A stretch of DNA of 64,000 nucleotides. Source: Microvirga brassicacearum (GTDB lineage: Bacteria; Pseudomonadota; Alphaproteobacteria; Rhizobiales; Beijerinckiaceae). Below, one piece after another: positions 53,652 to 63,473 of this stretch. The position numbers were made by a program, and so were the translations under genes. The notes beneath the pieces were generated by a model. It worked only from the letters and a program-made list of their open reading frames with translations, made no database searches and was not told where the DNA came from. The stretch is from positions 199,237 to 263,236 of the forward strand of contig NZ_VCMV01000013.1 of assembly GCF_008757455.1 (NCBI RefSeq), in the 5' to 3' direction. Position 1 is the first letter of the stretch; every line of letters begins with the position of its first letter.

Positions 53652-53954
53652 ATGGCCACGACATTCAGATCATTCATGACCCGCCTCTTCGGCAGTGGGG
53701 AGGGCAATGCGGCAAAGGCCCCGCCATCCGTCGAGCCGACCGAGTATAAGGGCTATCTTATCACCCCTGCTCCCTATCCGGCTAAGGGCCAATATCAGAC
53801 GGCCGGGCTGATCGAGAAAGATTTCGAGTCCGGTCGCAAAGAGCACCGGTTCGTCCGAGCCGAAACCCATTCCACTATGGAGGATGCGGTGTCGTTTGCG
53901 CTGGCGAAAGGCAAGCAGATCGTCGACGAGCAGGGCGATCGAATTTTTGGCTGA
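53652..53954 (+). CDS. HlyU-like small regulator protein
   Basis: A 100-residue protein matching the alphaproteobacterial HlyU family as I know it: a short N-terminal FMTRLFGSG segment, then a compact domain with YKGYLITPAPYPAKGQYQTAG, IEKDF, HRFVRAET and FALAKGKQIVDEQGDRIFG. Vibrio proteins that share the name activate toxin and RTX genes, but the two types are not the same fold, so the activator role should not be assumed. It lies 7.5 kb from the RTX genes. Convergent with the lytic transglycosylase gene. Confidence 0.8.
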   Translation: MATTFRSFMTRLFGSGEGNAAKAPPSVEPTEYKGYLITPAPYPAKGQYQTAGLIEKDFESGRKEHRFVRAETHSTMEDAVSFALAKGKQIVDEQGDRIFG

Positions 53955-53972
53955 TCGGCTAGCGATCTCGCT

Positions 53973-54938
53973 TCAGCTTGGCAGCACGATGCAGCTACCG
54001 CCAAGAGAACGAATCTTCCCGCACAACCGATCAGCAATCTCTCGCGAAGCCGCGGGTACCCGAACGCGATAGAATGTTCGGGTTCCTCGACTTCGCAGGC
54101 GCGTGCCGATCACCATCGGTTGCACGTCGCCGAGCGCTGCCGCATAGCTTCGGCTCGCCCGAGAGAAGGCGCGCAATGCGCGGTCCTTCGAGAAATTTCC
54201 GGCAAGCTGCACGCCCCACGGCGCAAACGGTGCCTCCTCCGGACCATCCTGGCTTGGGCGACGCAGAAGCGCCGTCACCTGCAGGCATGAAAGTGACGGT
54301 TCCTCCGACGGATCGGGCTGCTTCTGCCCCTCGCCCTTGCGGATCGCTGCCCAATCCTCGGCCGATTGTCCTGTCACCGCGTACACATAATCCAGCGTCT
54401 CAGGGGCGAGGCTTCGCTGGGCTGCGAGCCAGTCCGTCACGCGGGCAGGGCCGCCGTTATAGGCCGCCGCCGCTAGACCGCGATTGCCAAAGCGCGTTGT
54501 CAGTTCTGCGATAAACTCCGCCGCCTTGGGGATCGCCTGCTCGGGATCGAACGGGTCTGCCAAGCCGCGCTCGTGTGCGGTGCCAGGCATGAACTGCGCG
54601 ACGCCCTGTGCGCCGGCGCGACTCGTGACGCCGGTTCGAAACGAACTTTCCTGCCAGATAAGCCTGGTGAGAAACTCGATAGGGATTTCGTGCGATCGCG
54701 CGCTATCTTCGATCAAGCGGCAGAGCGCCTGCTCGACTGTTTCCGTAGAGGGCGAGGCCACTGCTGCGGCGATGCTGAAGAGCAAACAGCCGAACGAGGC
54801 GCAAAACCGCGCAATTCTTCTAATCGTACCCGATTTCGAGACAGAAGGTCGTTCTTCGGGTATCCGGCCGGACACGGGGTTTGTAACGTCGCGGCCAAAC
54901 CGACCCCGCACGAATTGGCCAAGATGTAAGTCGATCAT
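53973..54938 (-). CDS. Lytic transglycosylase (SLT fold) with SPOR-like C-terminal domain
   Basis: About 321 residues. A basic start and hydrophobic segment (FCASFGCLLFSIAAAVAS) act as signal peptide or anchor. The SLT domain has catalytic Glu in LTRLIWQESSFR, then GAQGVAQFMPGTA, and AAAYNGGPARV, all standard for Slt/MltC-type enzymes that cut the glycan strand of peptidoglycan. The C-terminal 80 residues (WGVQLAGNFSKDRALRAF... FYRVRVPAASREIADRLC) look like a SPOR domain, which binds denuded glycan at the septum. An ATG at 54938 is preferred; an alternative at 55004 lies closer to the putR-like gene. Confidence 0.87.
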   Translation of the reverse strand: MIDLHLGQFVRGRFGRDVTNPVSGRIPEERPSVSKSGTIRRIARFCASFGCLLFSIAAAVASPSTETVEQALCRLIEDSARSHEIPIEFLTRLIWQESSFRTGVTSRAGAQGVAQFMPGTAHERGLADPFDPEQAIPKAAEFIAELTTRFGNRGLAAAAYNGGPARVTDWLAAQRSLAPETLDYVYAVTGQSAEDWAAIRKGEGQKQPDPSEEPSLSCLQVTALLRRPSQDGPEEAPFAPWGVQLAGNFSKDRALRAFSRASRSYAAALGDVQPMVIGTRLRSRGTRTFYRVRVPAASREIADRLCGKIRSLGGSCIVLPS

Positions 54939-55034
54939 ATCGGACACGATGCCACCCAAGCGTTGGGCATTATCCTCGCTGCCGACGATCCTGCAATCCG
55001 CCACCGCAAGATGACGTGATTGCTGCGGATGGGC

Positions 55035-55496
55035 TCAGATCGGCAGAGGCCCGTCGTTCTTGACCTCCTCCATCGCCGCATAAGTCCGTGTTTCCTTGAC
55101 CCCGGGGAGTGACAGCAGGACTTCGCCCAAAAACCGCCGATATGTCGCCATGTCGGCGAGCCGCGTCTTGATGAGGTAATCAAAACCACCCGCCACCATG
55201 TGACACTCCAACACCTCCGGTGCACGACGGACGGCCTGGGCGAATTTGTCGAAAACGTCGGGCGTTGTCTTGTCGAGTAGAACCTCGACAAACACCAGGA
55301 GACCGAATCCCAGGCGGTGAGGATCAAGTCGGGCACTGAACCCAAGGATGTAGCCTTCCTTCTGAAGGCGCTTGACGCGATCGCTCGTCGCCGTCGGGGA
55401 GAGCCCGATCCGGTCTGCCAACTCGTTGTTGGCGATCCGACCGTCCACCTGCAGCACGGAGAGGATGCGGCGGTCAATTCTGTCGATTTCTGTCAT
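55035..55496 (-). CDS. putR: Lrp/AsnC-family regulator, probable PutR
   Basis: A 153-residue regulator. The helix-turn-helix includes RILSVLQVDGRIANNELADR and LSPTATSDRVKRLQKEG; the RAM domain includes VLECHMVAGGFDYLIKTR and DMATYRRFLGEVL. It is divergent from putA with about 185 bp between the starts, the arrangement known for PutR, the proline-responsive activator of putA in Agrobacterium and Rhodobacter. The symbol rests on context and family. Confidence 0.85.
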   Translation of the reverse strand: MTEIDRIDRRILSVLQVDGRIANNELADRIGLSPTATSDRVKRLQKEGYILGFSARLDPHRLGFGLLVFVEVLLDKTTPDVFDKFAQAVRRAPEVLECHMVAGGFDYLIKTRLADMATYRRFLGEVLLSLPGVKETRTYAAMEEVKNDGPLPI

Positions 55497-55507
55497 AAAT
55501 CCAGTTT

Positions 55508-55535
55508 CCCGCGCAAAAAGCGGATTATACGCGGG
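55508..55535. promoter_or_regulatory. Candidate PutR operator in putR-putA divergent region
   Basis: CCCGCG (55508-55513), 16 nt, CGCGGG (55530-55535), with an AT-rich centre CAAAAAGCGGATTATA. Its place, just upstream of putR and between the divergent genes, fits an Lrp-family operator. Only the inverted repeat is directly seen. Confidence 0.4.
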
Positions 55536-55681
55536 GAGGCCGCCGAAATCGACTATCGAAATTCGGTCCTGTCGAGCGTAGCTTCACTTCATCCCCACCG
55601 ATAGGAATGGCCGCAGCGTGCTCGATTCCCACGCGGGACCGCACAGATGCTGGGGATGGGAACGCACCACAGAGAACACGT

Positions 55682-58600
55682 ATGAGCATCGCAAAAGCCG
55701 ACAATTTTCCCCATGACTCGTCGATCGCCGAGTGGCCTGCTGCCGGGCCGGAGAGAGGTCCGTTCTCGCAGTTTGCGCCGCCGATCCGTCAGCAAGGCGA
55801 TTTGAGAGCGAGAATCACCCGTGCCTACCGTCGTCCCGAGCCTGAAATCCTGCCCGGTCTCATCGCCGAGGCCACGTTGCCGGCGATGACTGTCGAGGCA
55901 GCCGGGAAGGTCGCGGCAAAGCTCGTCAAAAGGTTGCGGGCCAAGCATCGCGGCGGCGGCGTCCAGGGCCTCGTTCACGAATACTCTCTCTCGACCCAGG
56001 AGGGCGTCGCCCTCATGTGTCTCGCGGAGGCATTGTTGCGCATCCCGGATCGAGCCACCCGCGATGCGCTCATCCGCGACAAGATCGCCCCTGGGGACTG
56101 GCATTCCCATGTGGGCAACAGCCCCTCGCTGTTCGTGAACGCCGCCACGTGGGGGCTTGTCGTCACCGGTAAACTGACATCGGCCACGAGCGAACAGGAC
56201 CTCTCATCCGCCCTCACGCGCCTGGTGGCGCGCTGCGGCGAGCCGGTCATTCGCAAAGGCGTCGATGTCGCCATGCGCATGATGGGCGAGGAGTTCGTGA
56301 AGGGCCAGACCATCGAGGAGGCGATCGAGAACAGCCGTAAACTTGAAGCGGCGGGTTTCCGGTATTCCTATGACATGCTGGGAGAGGCGGCGACCACGGC
56401 CGAGGACGCGGCGCGCTACTATACCGATTACGAGCAGGCCATCCATGCCATCGGCAAGGCTTCGGCCGGACGCGGCATCCATGAGGGGCCGGGCATCTCG
56501 ATCAAGCTGTCGGCACTTCATCCGCGCTACGCGCGTTCGCAGGCCGACCGCGTCATGGGAGAATTGCTGCCGAAAGTGAAGGCGCTGGCGATCCTCGCGC
56601 GTCGCTACGACATTGGGCTCAACATCGACGCCGAGGAAGCGGATCGTCTCGAGATCTCCCTCGATCTGATGGAAGAACTGTGCTTTGTCCCGGAACTCGC
56701 CGGCTGGAACGGCATCGGCTTTGTCGTGCAGGCTTACGGCAAGCGCTGCCCCGCGGCAATCGACTTCCTGGTGGACCTCGCTCGGCGAAGCAACCATAGG
56801 CTGATGGTCCGGCTGGTGAAGGGCGCCTATTGGGACGCCGAAATCAAGCGAGCTCAAGTCGATGGTCTCGACGATTTTCCTGTCTATACCCGCAAGATCT
56901 ACACGGACGTGTCCTACATCGCGTGTGCCCGCAGGCTCCTTGACGCGCCCGATGCGGTGTTCCCGCAATTTGCCACCCACAACGCTCAGACTCTCGCGAC
57001 CATTTTCAAGATGGCAGGCGACGACTACCATGCGGGGCAATACGAGTTCCAATGTTTGCATGGCATGGGCGAGCCTCTCTACGAGGAGGTCGTGGGCCCC
57101 GCCAAACTGAACCGCCCCTGCCGCATCTATGCCCCGGTTGGCACTCACGAGACGCTGCTTGCCTACTTGGTGCGCCGCCTGCTGGAGAATGGCGCCAACA
57201 GCTCGTTCGTGAACCAGATCGCCGACAAGAACATTCCCATCAGTGAACTCGTGGCCGATCCAGTGACGATCGCAAATAGCATCAAGCCTTTGGGCGCTCC
57301 GCACCCGAGAATATCGCTGCCGCGGGATCTCTATGGCGTCTCGCGGAAAAATTCCTCCGGCATCGATCTTTCCAACGAACAGGAGCTTGCCGCGCTTTCG
57401 GAGATGCTGCTCGCAAGCACTGAGATCGCCTGGACGGCTGTTCCGTTGCTGGGTGATGGGGAGGGCGCAGGAGAGCCGCAGCCGGTGCTCAATCCGGCCG
57501 ACCATCGCGATCAGGTCGGCACCGTCGTGGAGGCCTCTCCTGAGGCGATCGAAGCAGCGTTCGGACATGCGATCGCAGCCGCGTCCGGTTGGGCCGCGAC
57601 GCCAGCGACAGACAGGGCGGCCTGCCTGATGCGCGCGGCCGATCTGATGCAAGATCGCATGCCGACACTGCTCGGCTTGATCGTGCGCGAGGCGGGAAAA
57701 TCGATTCCCAACGCCATCGCCGAGGTGCGCGAAGCCATCGACTTCCTGCGTTACTACGCAGGGCAGGTTCGCGAGGGATTCGATATCTCGACCCACCGGC
57801 CGCTCGGCCCGGTGGTCTGCATCAGCCCCTGGAACTTCCCACTTGCGATCTTCACCGGTCAAGTTGCAGCGGCCCTGGCGGCGGGCAATCCAGTGCTTGC
57901 CAAGCCCGCCGAAGAGACATGCCTGATCGCCGCCGAAGGCGTGCGCATCCTCCGTCAGGCCGGTGTTCCGGCAGGCGTATTGCAGTTGCTGGCGGGCGCA
58001 GGCGAGGTGGGTGCCGCCCTGGTGGGCAATGCCGCCACGCGCGGCGTGATGTTCACCGGCTCGACAGAGGTGGCACGCCTGATCCAGCGCCAGTTGGCGG
58101 AGCGCCTTTCCCCGGACGGGCAAACCATCCCCCTCATTGCCGAAACCGGGGGCCAGAACGCGATGATTGTCGATTCCTCAGCTTTGGCAGAGCAAGTCGT
58201 AGGCGATGTCATCGCGTCGGCCTTCGACAGCGCCGGTCAGCGCTGCTCCGCGTTGCGGGTCTTGTGCCTTCAAGAAGAAATTGCAGATCGCACCCTTGCG
58301 ATGCTGAAAGGCGCGGTGCGTGAACTGCGCGTCGGCAATCCCGATCGCCTAGCGACGGATGTGGGGCCTGTGATCAGCGAGGAAGCACGCCGCACGATCG
58401 GCCAGCATGTTCAAGCGATGGCAGCGCGCGGCCGCAGCATCGAGGCGGTGCCCCTGCCCGAAGAGGCACGGCACGGCACGTTCGTGGCGCCGACCTTCAT
58501 CGAGATCGAGAGCCTCGATGAGCTGGAGCGCGAGGTGTTTGGTCCCGTCCTTCACGTGATTCGCTATAAGCGCGAGAACCTGGATCAGCTTATCGATGAC

Positions 58601-59422
58601 ATCAACGCTACCGGTTACGGTCTGACTTTCGGTCTTCACACGCGGATTGACGACACGATGGCACGTGTCTCTAACCGCATCGAGGTCGGCAACATTTATA
58701 TCAATCGCAATATTATCGGGGCCATCGTCGGCGTCCAGCCCTTCGGCGGCTGCGGCCTCTCCGGTACGGGGCCCAAGGCGGGAGGGCCGCTCTATCTGCT
58801 GCGCCTCTTGAGCGTCCGGCCGAAGATCGCGCTGGAACTGGACTCCCCAGAGGCGAATCAGGTCCCCGCGCGAGCGTATTGCGAGTGGCTTGTCCGCAAT
58901 GGCCGCAAAACGGAAGCCGCCCGCGTTCGCGATTACCTCGATCGTTCGCTTGTTGGCGCGAGCATGGAACTTCCCGGGCCTGTGGGCGAGCGCAACATCT
59001 ATGCGCTGCGCAGGCGTGGGCGGGTCCTGCTCGTACCCGAAACGGAGACCGGACTGCTCCTCCAGGTCGGCGCTGCGCTTGCAACCGGCAACGACATTGC
59101 GATTGATGCCTCCGATGCCCTTTTCGGTGTGTTGCGTGAGATGCCCGCAGACCTTGCCGATCGAATCCTGAGGATCGCCGATTGGGGGAGGGCCTATCCA
59201 ATCGCTGCAGTGCTGGTTGAGGGCGACCAGGAACCCCTGCTCGACATCAACCGCCGTGTTGCTGCACTGGAGGGTCGGATCGTCGTCGTGCAAGGAGCAT
59301 CCAGTGCCGGCCTGGCATCCGGCGCAGAAGATTATTGCCTCGATTGGTTGATCGAAGAAACGTCCACGAGCATCAACACGGCAGCAGCTGGCGGGAACGC
59401 CAGCCTGATGATGATCGGCTGA
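55682..59422 (+). CDS. putA: Bifunctional proline dehydrogenase / P5C dehydrogenase
   Basis: PutA oxidises proline to glutamate in two steps, FAD-dependent then NAD-dependent, with channelling. The protein, about 1246 residues from the ATG at 55682, starts FAPPIRQQGDLRARITRAYR and so lacks the N-terminal ribbon-helix-helix; it is bifunctional and not a self-repressor. The PRODH barrel (about 180-470) has YSYDMLGEAA, IHEGPGISIKLSALHPRY and RLVKGAYWDAEIKRAQ. The ALDH domain (about 550-1000) has the catalytic Cys near residue 855 (SAGQRCSALR) and Glu near 821 (IAETGGQN). A C-terminal ALDH-like fold follows, as in type B/C PutA. The regulator is probably the divergent putR. Confidence 0.95.
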   Translation: MSIAKADNFPHDSSIAEWPAAGPERGPFSQFAPPIRQQGDLRARITRAYRRPEPEILPGLIAEATLPAMTVEAAGKVAAKLVKRLRAKHRGGGVQGLVHEYSLSTQEGVALMCLAEALLRIPDRATRDALIRDKIAPGDWHSHVGNSPSLFVNAATWGLVVTGKLTSATSEQDLSSALTRLVARCGEPVIRKGVDVAMRMMGEEFVKGQTIEEAIENSRKLEAAGFRYSYDMLGEAATTAEDAARYYTDYEQAIHAIGKASAGRGIHEGPGISIKLSALHPRYARSQADRVMGELLPKVKALAILARRYDIGLNIDAEEADRLEISLDLMEELCFVPELAGWNGIGFVVQAYGKRCPAAIDFLVDLARRSNHRLMVRLVKGAYWDAEIKRAQVDGLDDFPVYTRKIYTDVSYIACARRLLDAPDAVFPQFATHNAQTLATIFKMAGDDYHAGQYEFQCLHGMGEPLYEEVVGPAKLNRPCRIYAPVGTHETLLAYLVRRLLENGANSSFVNQIADKNIPISELVADPVTIANSIKPLGAPHPRISLPRDLYGVSRKNSSGIDLSNEQELAALSEMLLASTEIAWTAVPLLGDGEGAGEPQPVLNPADHRDQVGTVVEASPEAIEAAFGHAIAAASGWAATPATDRAACLMRAADLMQDRMPTLLGLIVREAGKSIPNAIAEVREAIDFLRYYAGQVREGFDISTHRPLGPVVCISPWNFPLAIFTGQVAAALAAGNPVLAKPAEETCLIAAEGVRILRQAGVPAGVLQLLAGAGEVGAALVGNAATRGVMFTGSTEVARLIQRQLAERLSPDGQTIPLIAETGGQNAMIVDSSALAEQVVGDVIASAFDSAGQRCSALRVLCLQEEIADRTLAMLKGAVRELRVGNPDRLATDVGPVISEEARRTIGQHVQAMAARGRSIEAVPLPEEARHGTFVAPTFIEIESLDELEREVFGPVLHVIRYKRENLDQLIDDINATGYGLTFGLHTRIDDTMARVSNRIEVGNIYINRNIIGAIVGVQPFGGCGLSGTGPKAGGPLYLLRLLSVRPKIALELDSPEANQVPARAYCEWLVRNGRKTEAARVRDYLDRSLVGASMELPGPVGERNIYALRRRGRVLLVPETETGLLLQVGAALATGNDIAIDASDALFGVLREMPADLADRILRIADWGRAYPIAAVLVEGDQEPLLDINRRVAALEGRIVVVQGASSAGLASGAEDYCLDWLIEETSTSINTAAAGGNASLMMIG

Positions 59423-59431
59423 GCGGCGAGG

Positions 59432-59456
59432 CGCGCGGTGAAAGCGTCACCGCGCG
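59432..59456. terminator. Hairpin between convergent putA and PLP-enzyme genes
   Basis: A perfect 10-bp stem CGCGCGGTGA (59432-59441) and TCACCGCGCG (59447-59456) with a 5-nt loop. It lies in the 54-bp gap between the two convergent stop codons. There is no T-tract on either side, so it may be an attenuated bidirectional terminator. Confidence 0.5.
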
Positions 59457-59476
59457 GTTGGAGGTCGGCACGTCGG

Positions 59477-60559
59477 TCAGGTCAATCGCCCGCGCGCTGC
59501 AACTGGCAGTTCTCCGACGATTTCACCCCCTCTGACGGTGATAAGACGATCGACCATGTTCACCACCACGCAAACATGGTTGGGCACGATACGCACGATA
59601 TCGCCGACATTGGGGCGTAGGTTGCATGCTGCGAGGTCGAGAAAGCCGTGCTCCTCCGCAAAGCGCGCTATTTTGGCTTCCGGATGCTCAATGATAAGGC
59701 CATGACCCTCGAGCCCACCGGTATCGCTGGTCAGGGTTTTTGATCCGGAATCGAGGATGCCGCGGTCGGATTCTGCGCGGCTAACGACAGTGGCGTAAAC
59801 GGTCAAGGCACAATCCGCGAGGGTCGCCATCCCGGCCGCCAGCATCATCCGGTCGTTGAAGATGTAGGTTCCGGCGCGATGTTCTGTCGTGCCCTTGATC
59901 TTTCCGAGGTTGACGAGGCTCGGAGTTCCGCCGGTTGACACTATTCTGGCAGTCAGGCCGGCCTCGTGAATTCCCGCAAGCGCGGAATCGAGAAAGGCTT
60001 GTGTGCCGGTAACCGCATCCTCGGGAGCGTAGAACATGAATCCCGCGAACGAGAGCCCGGGTCGAGAGGCGATATCCCTCGCGAGCGCAACCGCCTCGGT
60101 GACGCTCGTCACGCCGGCGCGCTTGCGGCCCGTGTCGCATTCCACCAGCACGTCGAGATCGCGGCCTGCAATTTCTGCGGCGCGCGGAAGCCCCGCAATG
60201 ACCGTCGGATTATCCGCCGCGACCGTAATTTTTGCCCGCGACAGCAACGCACCGAGGCGATCGAGTTTCTGCTCCCCGAGGATGTTGTAGGAGATCAAGA
60301 TGTCGTCGTGCCCGCCATCGGCCATGACCTCGGCTTCGCCGATTTTCTGGCAGGTGATGCCGCGCGCGCCAGCATCGCGCTGCATGCTGGCGAGAACAGG
60401 GCTTTTGTGGGTTTTGATGTGAGGGCGGTTTGCAGTTCCGGCCGCGTCGCAGAGCGCCTGCACCCGGGCGATGTTGCGCTCCACGATGTCAAGGTCGATC
60501 ACGACAGCGGGTGTTCCGAATTGACGCGCCACTTCCGTCTTCAGGGCTTCGGTGCTCAT
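59477..60559 (-). CDS. D-threonine aldolase-fold PLP enzyme (fold type III)
   Basis: A 360-residue PLP enzyme with an alanine-racemase-like barrel. The PLP lysine is in NRPHIKTHKSP near residue 53. Later motifs are CQKIGEAEVMADGG, VECDTGRKRAGV, VSTGGTPS and the C-terminal metal-site motif PNHVCVVVN (H-X-C). Family members include D-threonine aldolase, D-serine and D-hydroxyaspartate dehydratases, and, as I recall, D-glucosaminate dehydratase. A ribosome-binding site GGAGGAAC precedes the ATG at 60559. It is last in an operon with mannonate dehydratase, a GntR regulator and an amino-acid-type importer, which makes an amino sugar acid substrate attractive (inference). Confidence 0.87.
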   Translation of the reverse strand: MSTEALKTEVARQFGTPAVVIDLDIVERNIARVQALCDAAGTANRPHIKTHKSPVLASMQRDAGARGITCQKIGEAEVMADGGHDDILISYNILGEQKLDRLGALLSRAKITVAADNPTVIAGLPRAAEIAGRDLDVLVECDTGRKRAGVTSVTEAVALARDIASRPGLSFAGFMFYAPEDAVTGTQAFLDSALAGIHEAGLTARIVSTGGTPSLVNLGKIKGTTEHRAGTYIFNDRMMLAAGMATLADCALTVYATVVSRAESDRGILDSGSKTLTSDTGGLEGHGLIIEHPEAKIARFAEEHGFLDLAACNLRPNVGDIVRIVPNHVCVVVNMVDRLITVRGGEIVGELPVAARGRLT

Positions 60560-60610
60560 CGTTCCTCCAGCCAAATTCAAGCAGATCAGCTCAAAATCCA
60601 CGTTCCGGTA

Positions 60611-61813
60611 TCAGGGCTCGGTCGGAAGCCCTTCGAGTTGTGCGATTGCCATCATGACGCCGCGAATTTCGGCAAGACCGCGGAGGCGACCGATGGCCGG
60701 GTAACCGGGATGCGTCGGCTTGCCCACGTCGTCGAGCAGTTCCCGTCCATGGTCGGGCCGGAACGGAATTCGCCAGTCTTCGGCTCCCGCATCGCGCCGA
60801 CGCTTCTGCTCCTGCAACAGCACACGCACAACCGCTACCATATCCACGTCGCCGCCGAGATGATCGGCTTCCTCGAAAGATCCATCGGGATCCTTGGTCA
60901 CATTTCGAAGGTGAGCGAAATGAATGCGATCAGCGAAGCGCCTTGCCATGGCCGGAAGGTCGTTCCCCGGCCGTGCGCCGAGCGAGCCGGTGCAGAACGT
61001 GAGCCCGTTGCTGTGCGAGGGATGAAGGGCGAGAATGGCTGCAAGGTGCTCCTCCGAGCTGACGATCCGCGGCAATCCGAGCAGCGGGCGCGGCGGGTCG
61101 TCGGGGTGAATCCCCATGCGAATGCCGACCTCTTCGGCGGTCGGAATGACCGCGCGGAGGAACCGACCAAGATTCTCCCGCAGCCGGTCCGACGAAACGT
61201 TCTTGAAGCGCGCGAGCATCGTGCGCAGGCCCGGAAGGTCATAGCGGTCGAAAGCGCCGGGAAGTCCAGCCATGATATTGGCCAGAAGCTTTTCACGATT
61301 GTCCGGCGTGGAAGCCTTGAACCAGGCGCGTGCCCGTTCGAGTACCTCCGGCGCATGGTCGTTCTGCGCGCCTGAGCGTTCGAGCATGAAACAGTCGAAG
61401 GCCGCATATTCATGCGCATTGAAACGCAGAGCCCGGCCGCCGCCGGTGACAGGTGCGCGCAAGTCAGTCCGGGTCCAGTCTAGAACCGGCATGAAATTGT
61501 AACAGACGGTCCGGATGCCGCAGCTCGCGAGATTACGGAGCGAAATCCGGTAATTCTCGAAGAGCGGTTCGAGGTCGCCATCGCCAATTTTGATGGCTTC
61601 GACCACCGGCAAGCTCTCGACCACGCTCCACCGCAAGCCGAGCCCGCGATCGCGTTCAATGAAGCGCTTGCGCGCTTCGATTGCGTCGCGCATCCATACG
61701 ACCCCTGCGGGAACCTCGTGCAGCGCTGTCACGATGCCCGTGGCACCGGTCTGCCGCACATGAGCGAGGCTGATGATATCGTCCGGTCCCCACCAACGCC
61801 AAGTCTGTTCCAT
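60611..61813 (-). CDS. uxuA: Mannonate dehydratase
   Basis: UxuA dehydrates D-mannonate to 2-keto-3-deoxy-D-gluconate (KDG). The 400-residue protein starts MEQTWRWWGPDDIIS, typical for the family, and shows GIRTVCYNFMPVLDWTRT, GIHPDDPPRPLLGLPRI with metal-site His and Asp, NGLTFCTGSLGARPGND with its Cys, and FRPDHGRELLDD with the late His. The ATG at 61813 has AAGGAG 10 nt before; an upstream ATG at 61912 would add an unrelated leader. It lies 137 bp after the GntR gene and 51 bp before the PLP enzyme. Confidence 0.92.
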   Translation of the reverse strand: MEQTWRWWGPDDIISLAHVRQTGATGIVTALHEVPAGVVWMRDAIEARKRFIERDRGLGLRWSVVESLPVVEAIKIGDGDLEPLFENYRISLRNLASCGIRTVCYNFMPVLDWTRTDLRAPVTGGGRALRFNAHEYAAFDCFMLERSGAQNDHAPEVLERARAWFKASTPDNREKLLANIMAGLPGAFDRYDLPGLRTMLARFKNVSSDRLRENLGRFLRAVIPTAEEVGIRMGIHPDDPPRPLLGLPRIVSSEEHLAAILALHPSHSNGLTFCTGSLGARPGNDLPAMARRFADRIHFAHLRNVTKDPDGSFEEADHLGGDVDMVAVVRVLLQEQKRRRDAGAEDWRIPFRPDHGRELLDDVGKPTHPGYPAIGRLRGLAEIRGVMMAIAQLEGLPTEP

Positions 61814-61950
61814 GAGCGAGTTGCTCCTTCCACTTCCAAAAATTCTCGTCAGCATCGCCGGTCTGACACCGTCGCCGCAAGGGGCTTGTCGCAATTTCAT
61901 CAGAAGAGGCAAAAAACCCTGGGTCGTTCAGTCGGCCCGTGTCGAATGCC

Positions 61951-62703
61951 TCAGGTATCGTCGACGATGAGCTCAGGGTGCGTGGCCGCAAGCGTATCAG
62001 ACACTTTCAGCACCTCAGAGAGATGCTCTCGCGCCGCATGTTCGGCCGCAGCCACATCGCCCTTGCTAACGGCGACGAGCATCGCCTTGTGCTGGGATAT
62101 GAGGGTTGAGACAGGTGTCACGTCCGGCAGGCTGAGAAAGCGCAAACGATCGAACTGCGCCTTCTCCCGTTCCAGCACCGCCCAAATGTTGCCCACGTCG
62201 ATACCGTCGGCGAATGCCCGATGGAACGCATCATCGGCGCGGGTGAAGCGCTCAGGTTCGTCGCGCGCCGCCTCCTGCTCGGCGATCGCCCTGTCCACAT
62301 CCTTCCGGCTTTCGGCGGAAAGTCCCTGTTCCGCGGCTCGTCGCAGAATCGCGACTTCCATCGCTTCGCGCACAAAGCGCGCGCGGCGTACGGCCTGCAG
62401 GGAAATGGGGGTGATAAAGGTGCCACGCTGAGGCCAGACCTCGATCAGACCTTCCTCCACGAGCCGCAAAAGCGCTTCCCTCACGGGGGTCCGGCTTGTC
62501 CCGAAGCGGCGAGCAAGCTCATTCTCGGAGACCCGCGTGCCAGGCCGAAGGCGCAGCAGGATGATGTCCTGCCGAATGGTGGCGTGGATCGTGGCGACAC
62601 TCAAAGGAGCCGACATAGGCCGCGCCACGTCCGCCCCGGCACGCTTCGGAGTCGGGGCGTTTTCCGGCGGCAGTTCGGGCACGACGGCGGGAACCTCTCT
62701 CAT
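61951..62703 (-). CDS. GntR-family regulator, FCD type
   Basis: A 250-residue regulator. After a proline-rich extension, the winged helix-turn-helix is [20 protein letters not shown] and [17 protein letters not shown]; the FCD domain has [19 protein letters not shown] and [16 protein letters not shown] with conserved His. The start overlaps the stop of the ATPase gene (ATGA), so the regulator is co-expressed with the importer it probably controls. The effector may be the imported sugar acid or amino acid. Confidence 0.9.
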   Translation of the reverse strand: MREVPAVVPELPPENAPTPKRAGADVARPMSAPLSVATIHATIRQDIILLRLRPGTRVSENELARRFGTSRTPVREALLRLVEEGLIEVWPQRGTFITPISLQAVRRARFVREAMEVAILRRAAEQGLSAESRKDVDRAIAEQEAARDEPERFTRADDAFHRAFADGIDVGNIWAVLEREKAQFDRLRFLSLPDVTPVSTLISQHKAMLVAVSKGDVAAAEHAAREHLSEVLKVSDTLAATHPELIVDDT

Positions 62704-63473
62704 GCATCCCAGCCCAGATGGCCGAGGAAATCGCGTGTCCGGGCCTGAATCGGTGCATCGAAAATCTGCGCAGGCGGCCCCTGTTCGATAATCTGGCCGC
62801 TTTCGAAGACCACCACATGATCGGCGACCCGACGGGCAAAGGTCATCTCGTGAGTAACCACCACCATGGTCATGCCGTCGTCCGCGAGAGCCTTCATCAC
62901 GTTGAGCACTTCCCCGATGGTCTCTGGATCGAGCGCGGAGGTCGGCTCATCGAACAGCATGACTTCAGGCTCCATCGCCAATGCGCGCGCGATGGCGACA
63001 CGTTGCTGCTGGCCGCCAGAAAGATTGGCCGGGTAGTTGCCGGCCTTGTCGGACAATCCGACCTTGACCAGCAAAGCTTCTGCCCGCGCTCGCGATTGTT
63101 GCTCTGACAGCCCGAGGACGGTCGATGGTCCCATCATGACGTTCTGGATCGCCGTCTTGTGCGGGAACAACTCGAAATTCTGAAACACCATGCCCATGCG
63201 CTGGCGCACTTTGCGGATGGACGCGGGATCTCTTGGCAAGGGAACGCCATCGAACAGCAACTCGCCGCCATCCAGCGTTTCCAGCGCGTTCGTGCAACGC
63301 AGGAGAGTCGACTTCCCGGAGCCGGAGGGGCCGATGAGGCAAACGACCTGACCTCTCTCTACCTCCATCGAAACGCCCGACAGGGCCACGAAGTCACCAT
63401 AGAGTTTACGAACGTCGCGGTATTGCAGGACGACTCGAGGAGCGGGCTGCATCGCTAAGGTGGCGGCTGTCAT
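62700..63473 (-). CDS. Polar amino acid-type ABC transporter ATP-binding protein
   Basis: A 257-residue ATPase of the GlnQ/HisP family. Walker A is [20 protein letters not shown], the RCxNxLE variant typical of amino acid importers; Q-loop [19 protein letters not shown]; signature [19 protein letters not shown]; Walker [19 protein letters not shown]; switch [17 protein letters not shown]. The ATG at 63473 overlaps the permease stop by 4 nt and is chosen over a longer open frame that shadows the permease. Confidence 0.92.
   Translation of the reverse strand: MTAATLAMQPAPRVVLQYRDVRKLYGDFVALSGVSMEVERGQVVCLIGPSGSGKSTLLRCTNALETLDGGELLFDGVPLPRDPASIRKVRQRMGMVFQNFELFPHKTAIQNVMMGPSTVLGLSEQQSRARAEALLVKVGLSDKAGNYPANLSGGQQQRVAIARALAMEPEVMLFDEPTSALDPETIGEVLNVMKALADDGMTMVVVTHEMTFARRVADHVVVFESGQIIEQGPPAQIFDAPIQARTRDFLGHLGWDA

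Noticed and set aside
56204..58123. 639-codon minus-strand open frame
   Set aside because: Wholly opposite putA, which has intact active sites in both enzyme domains.
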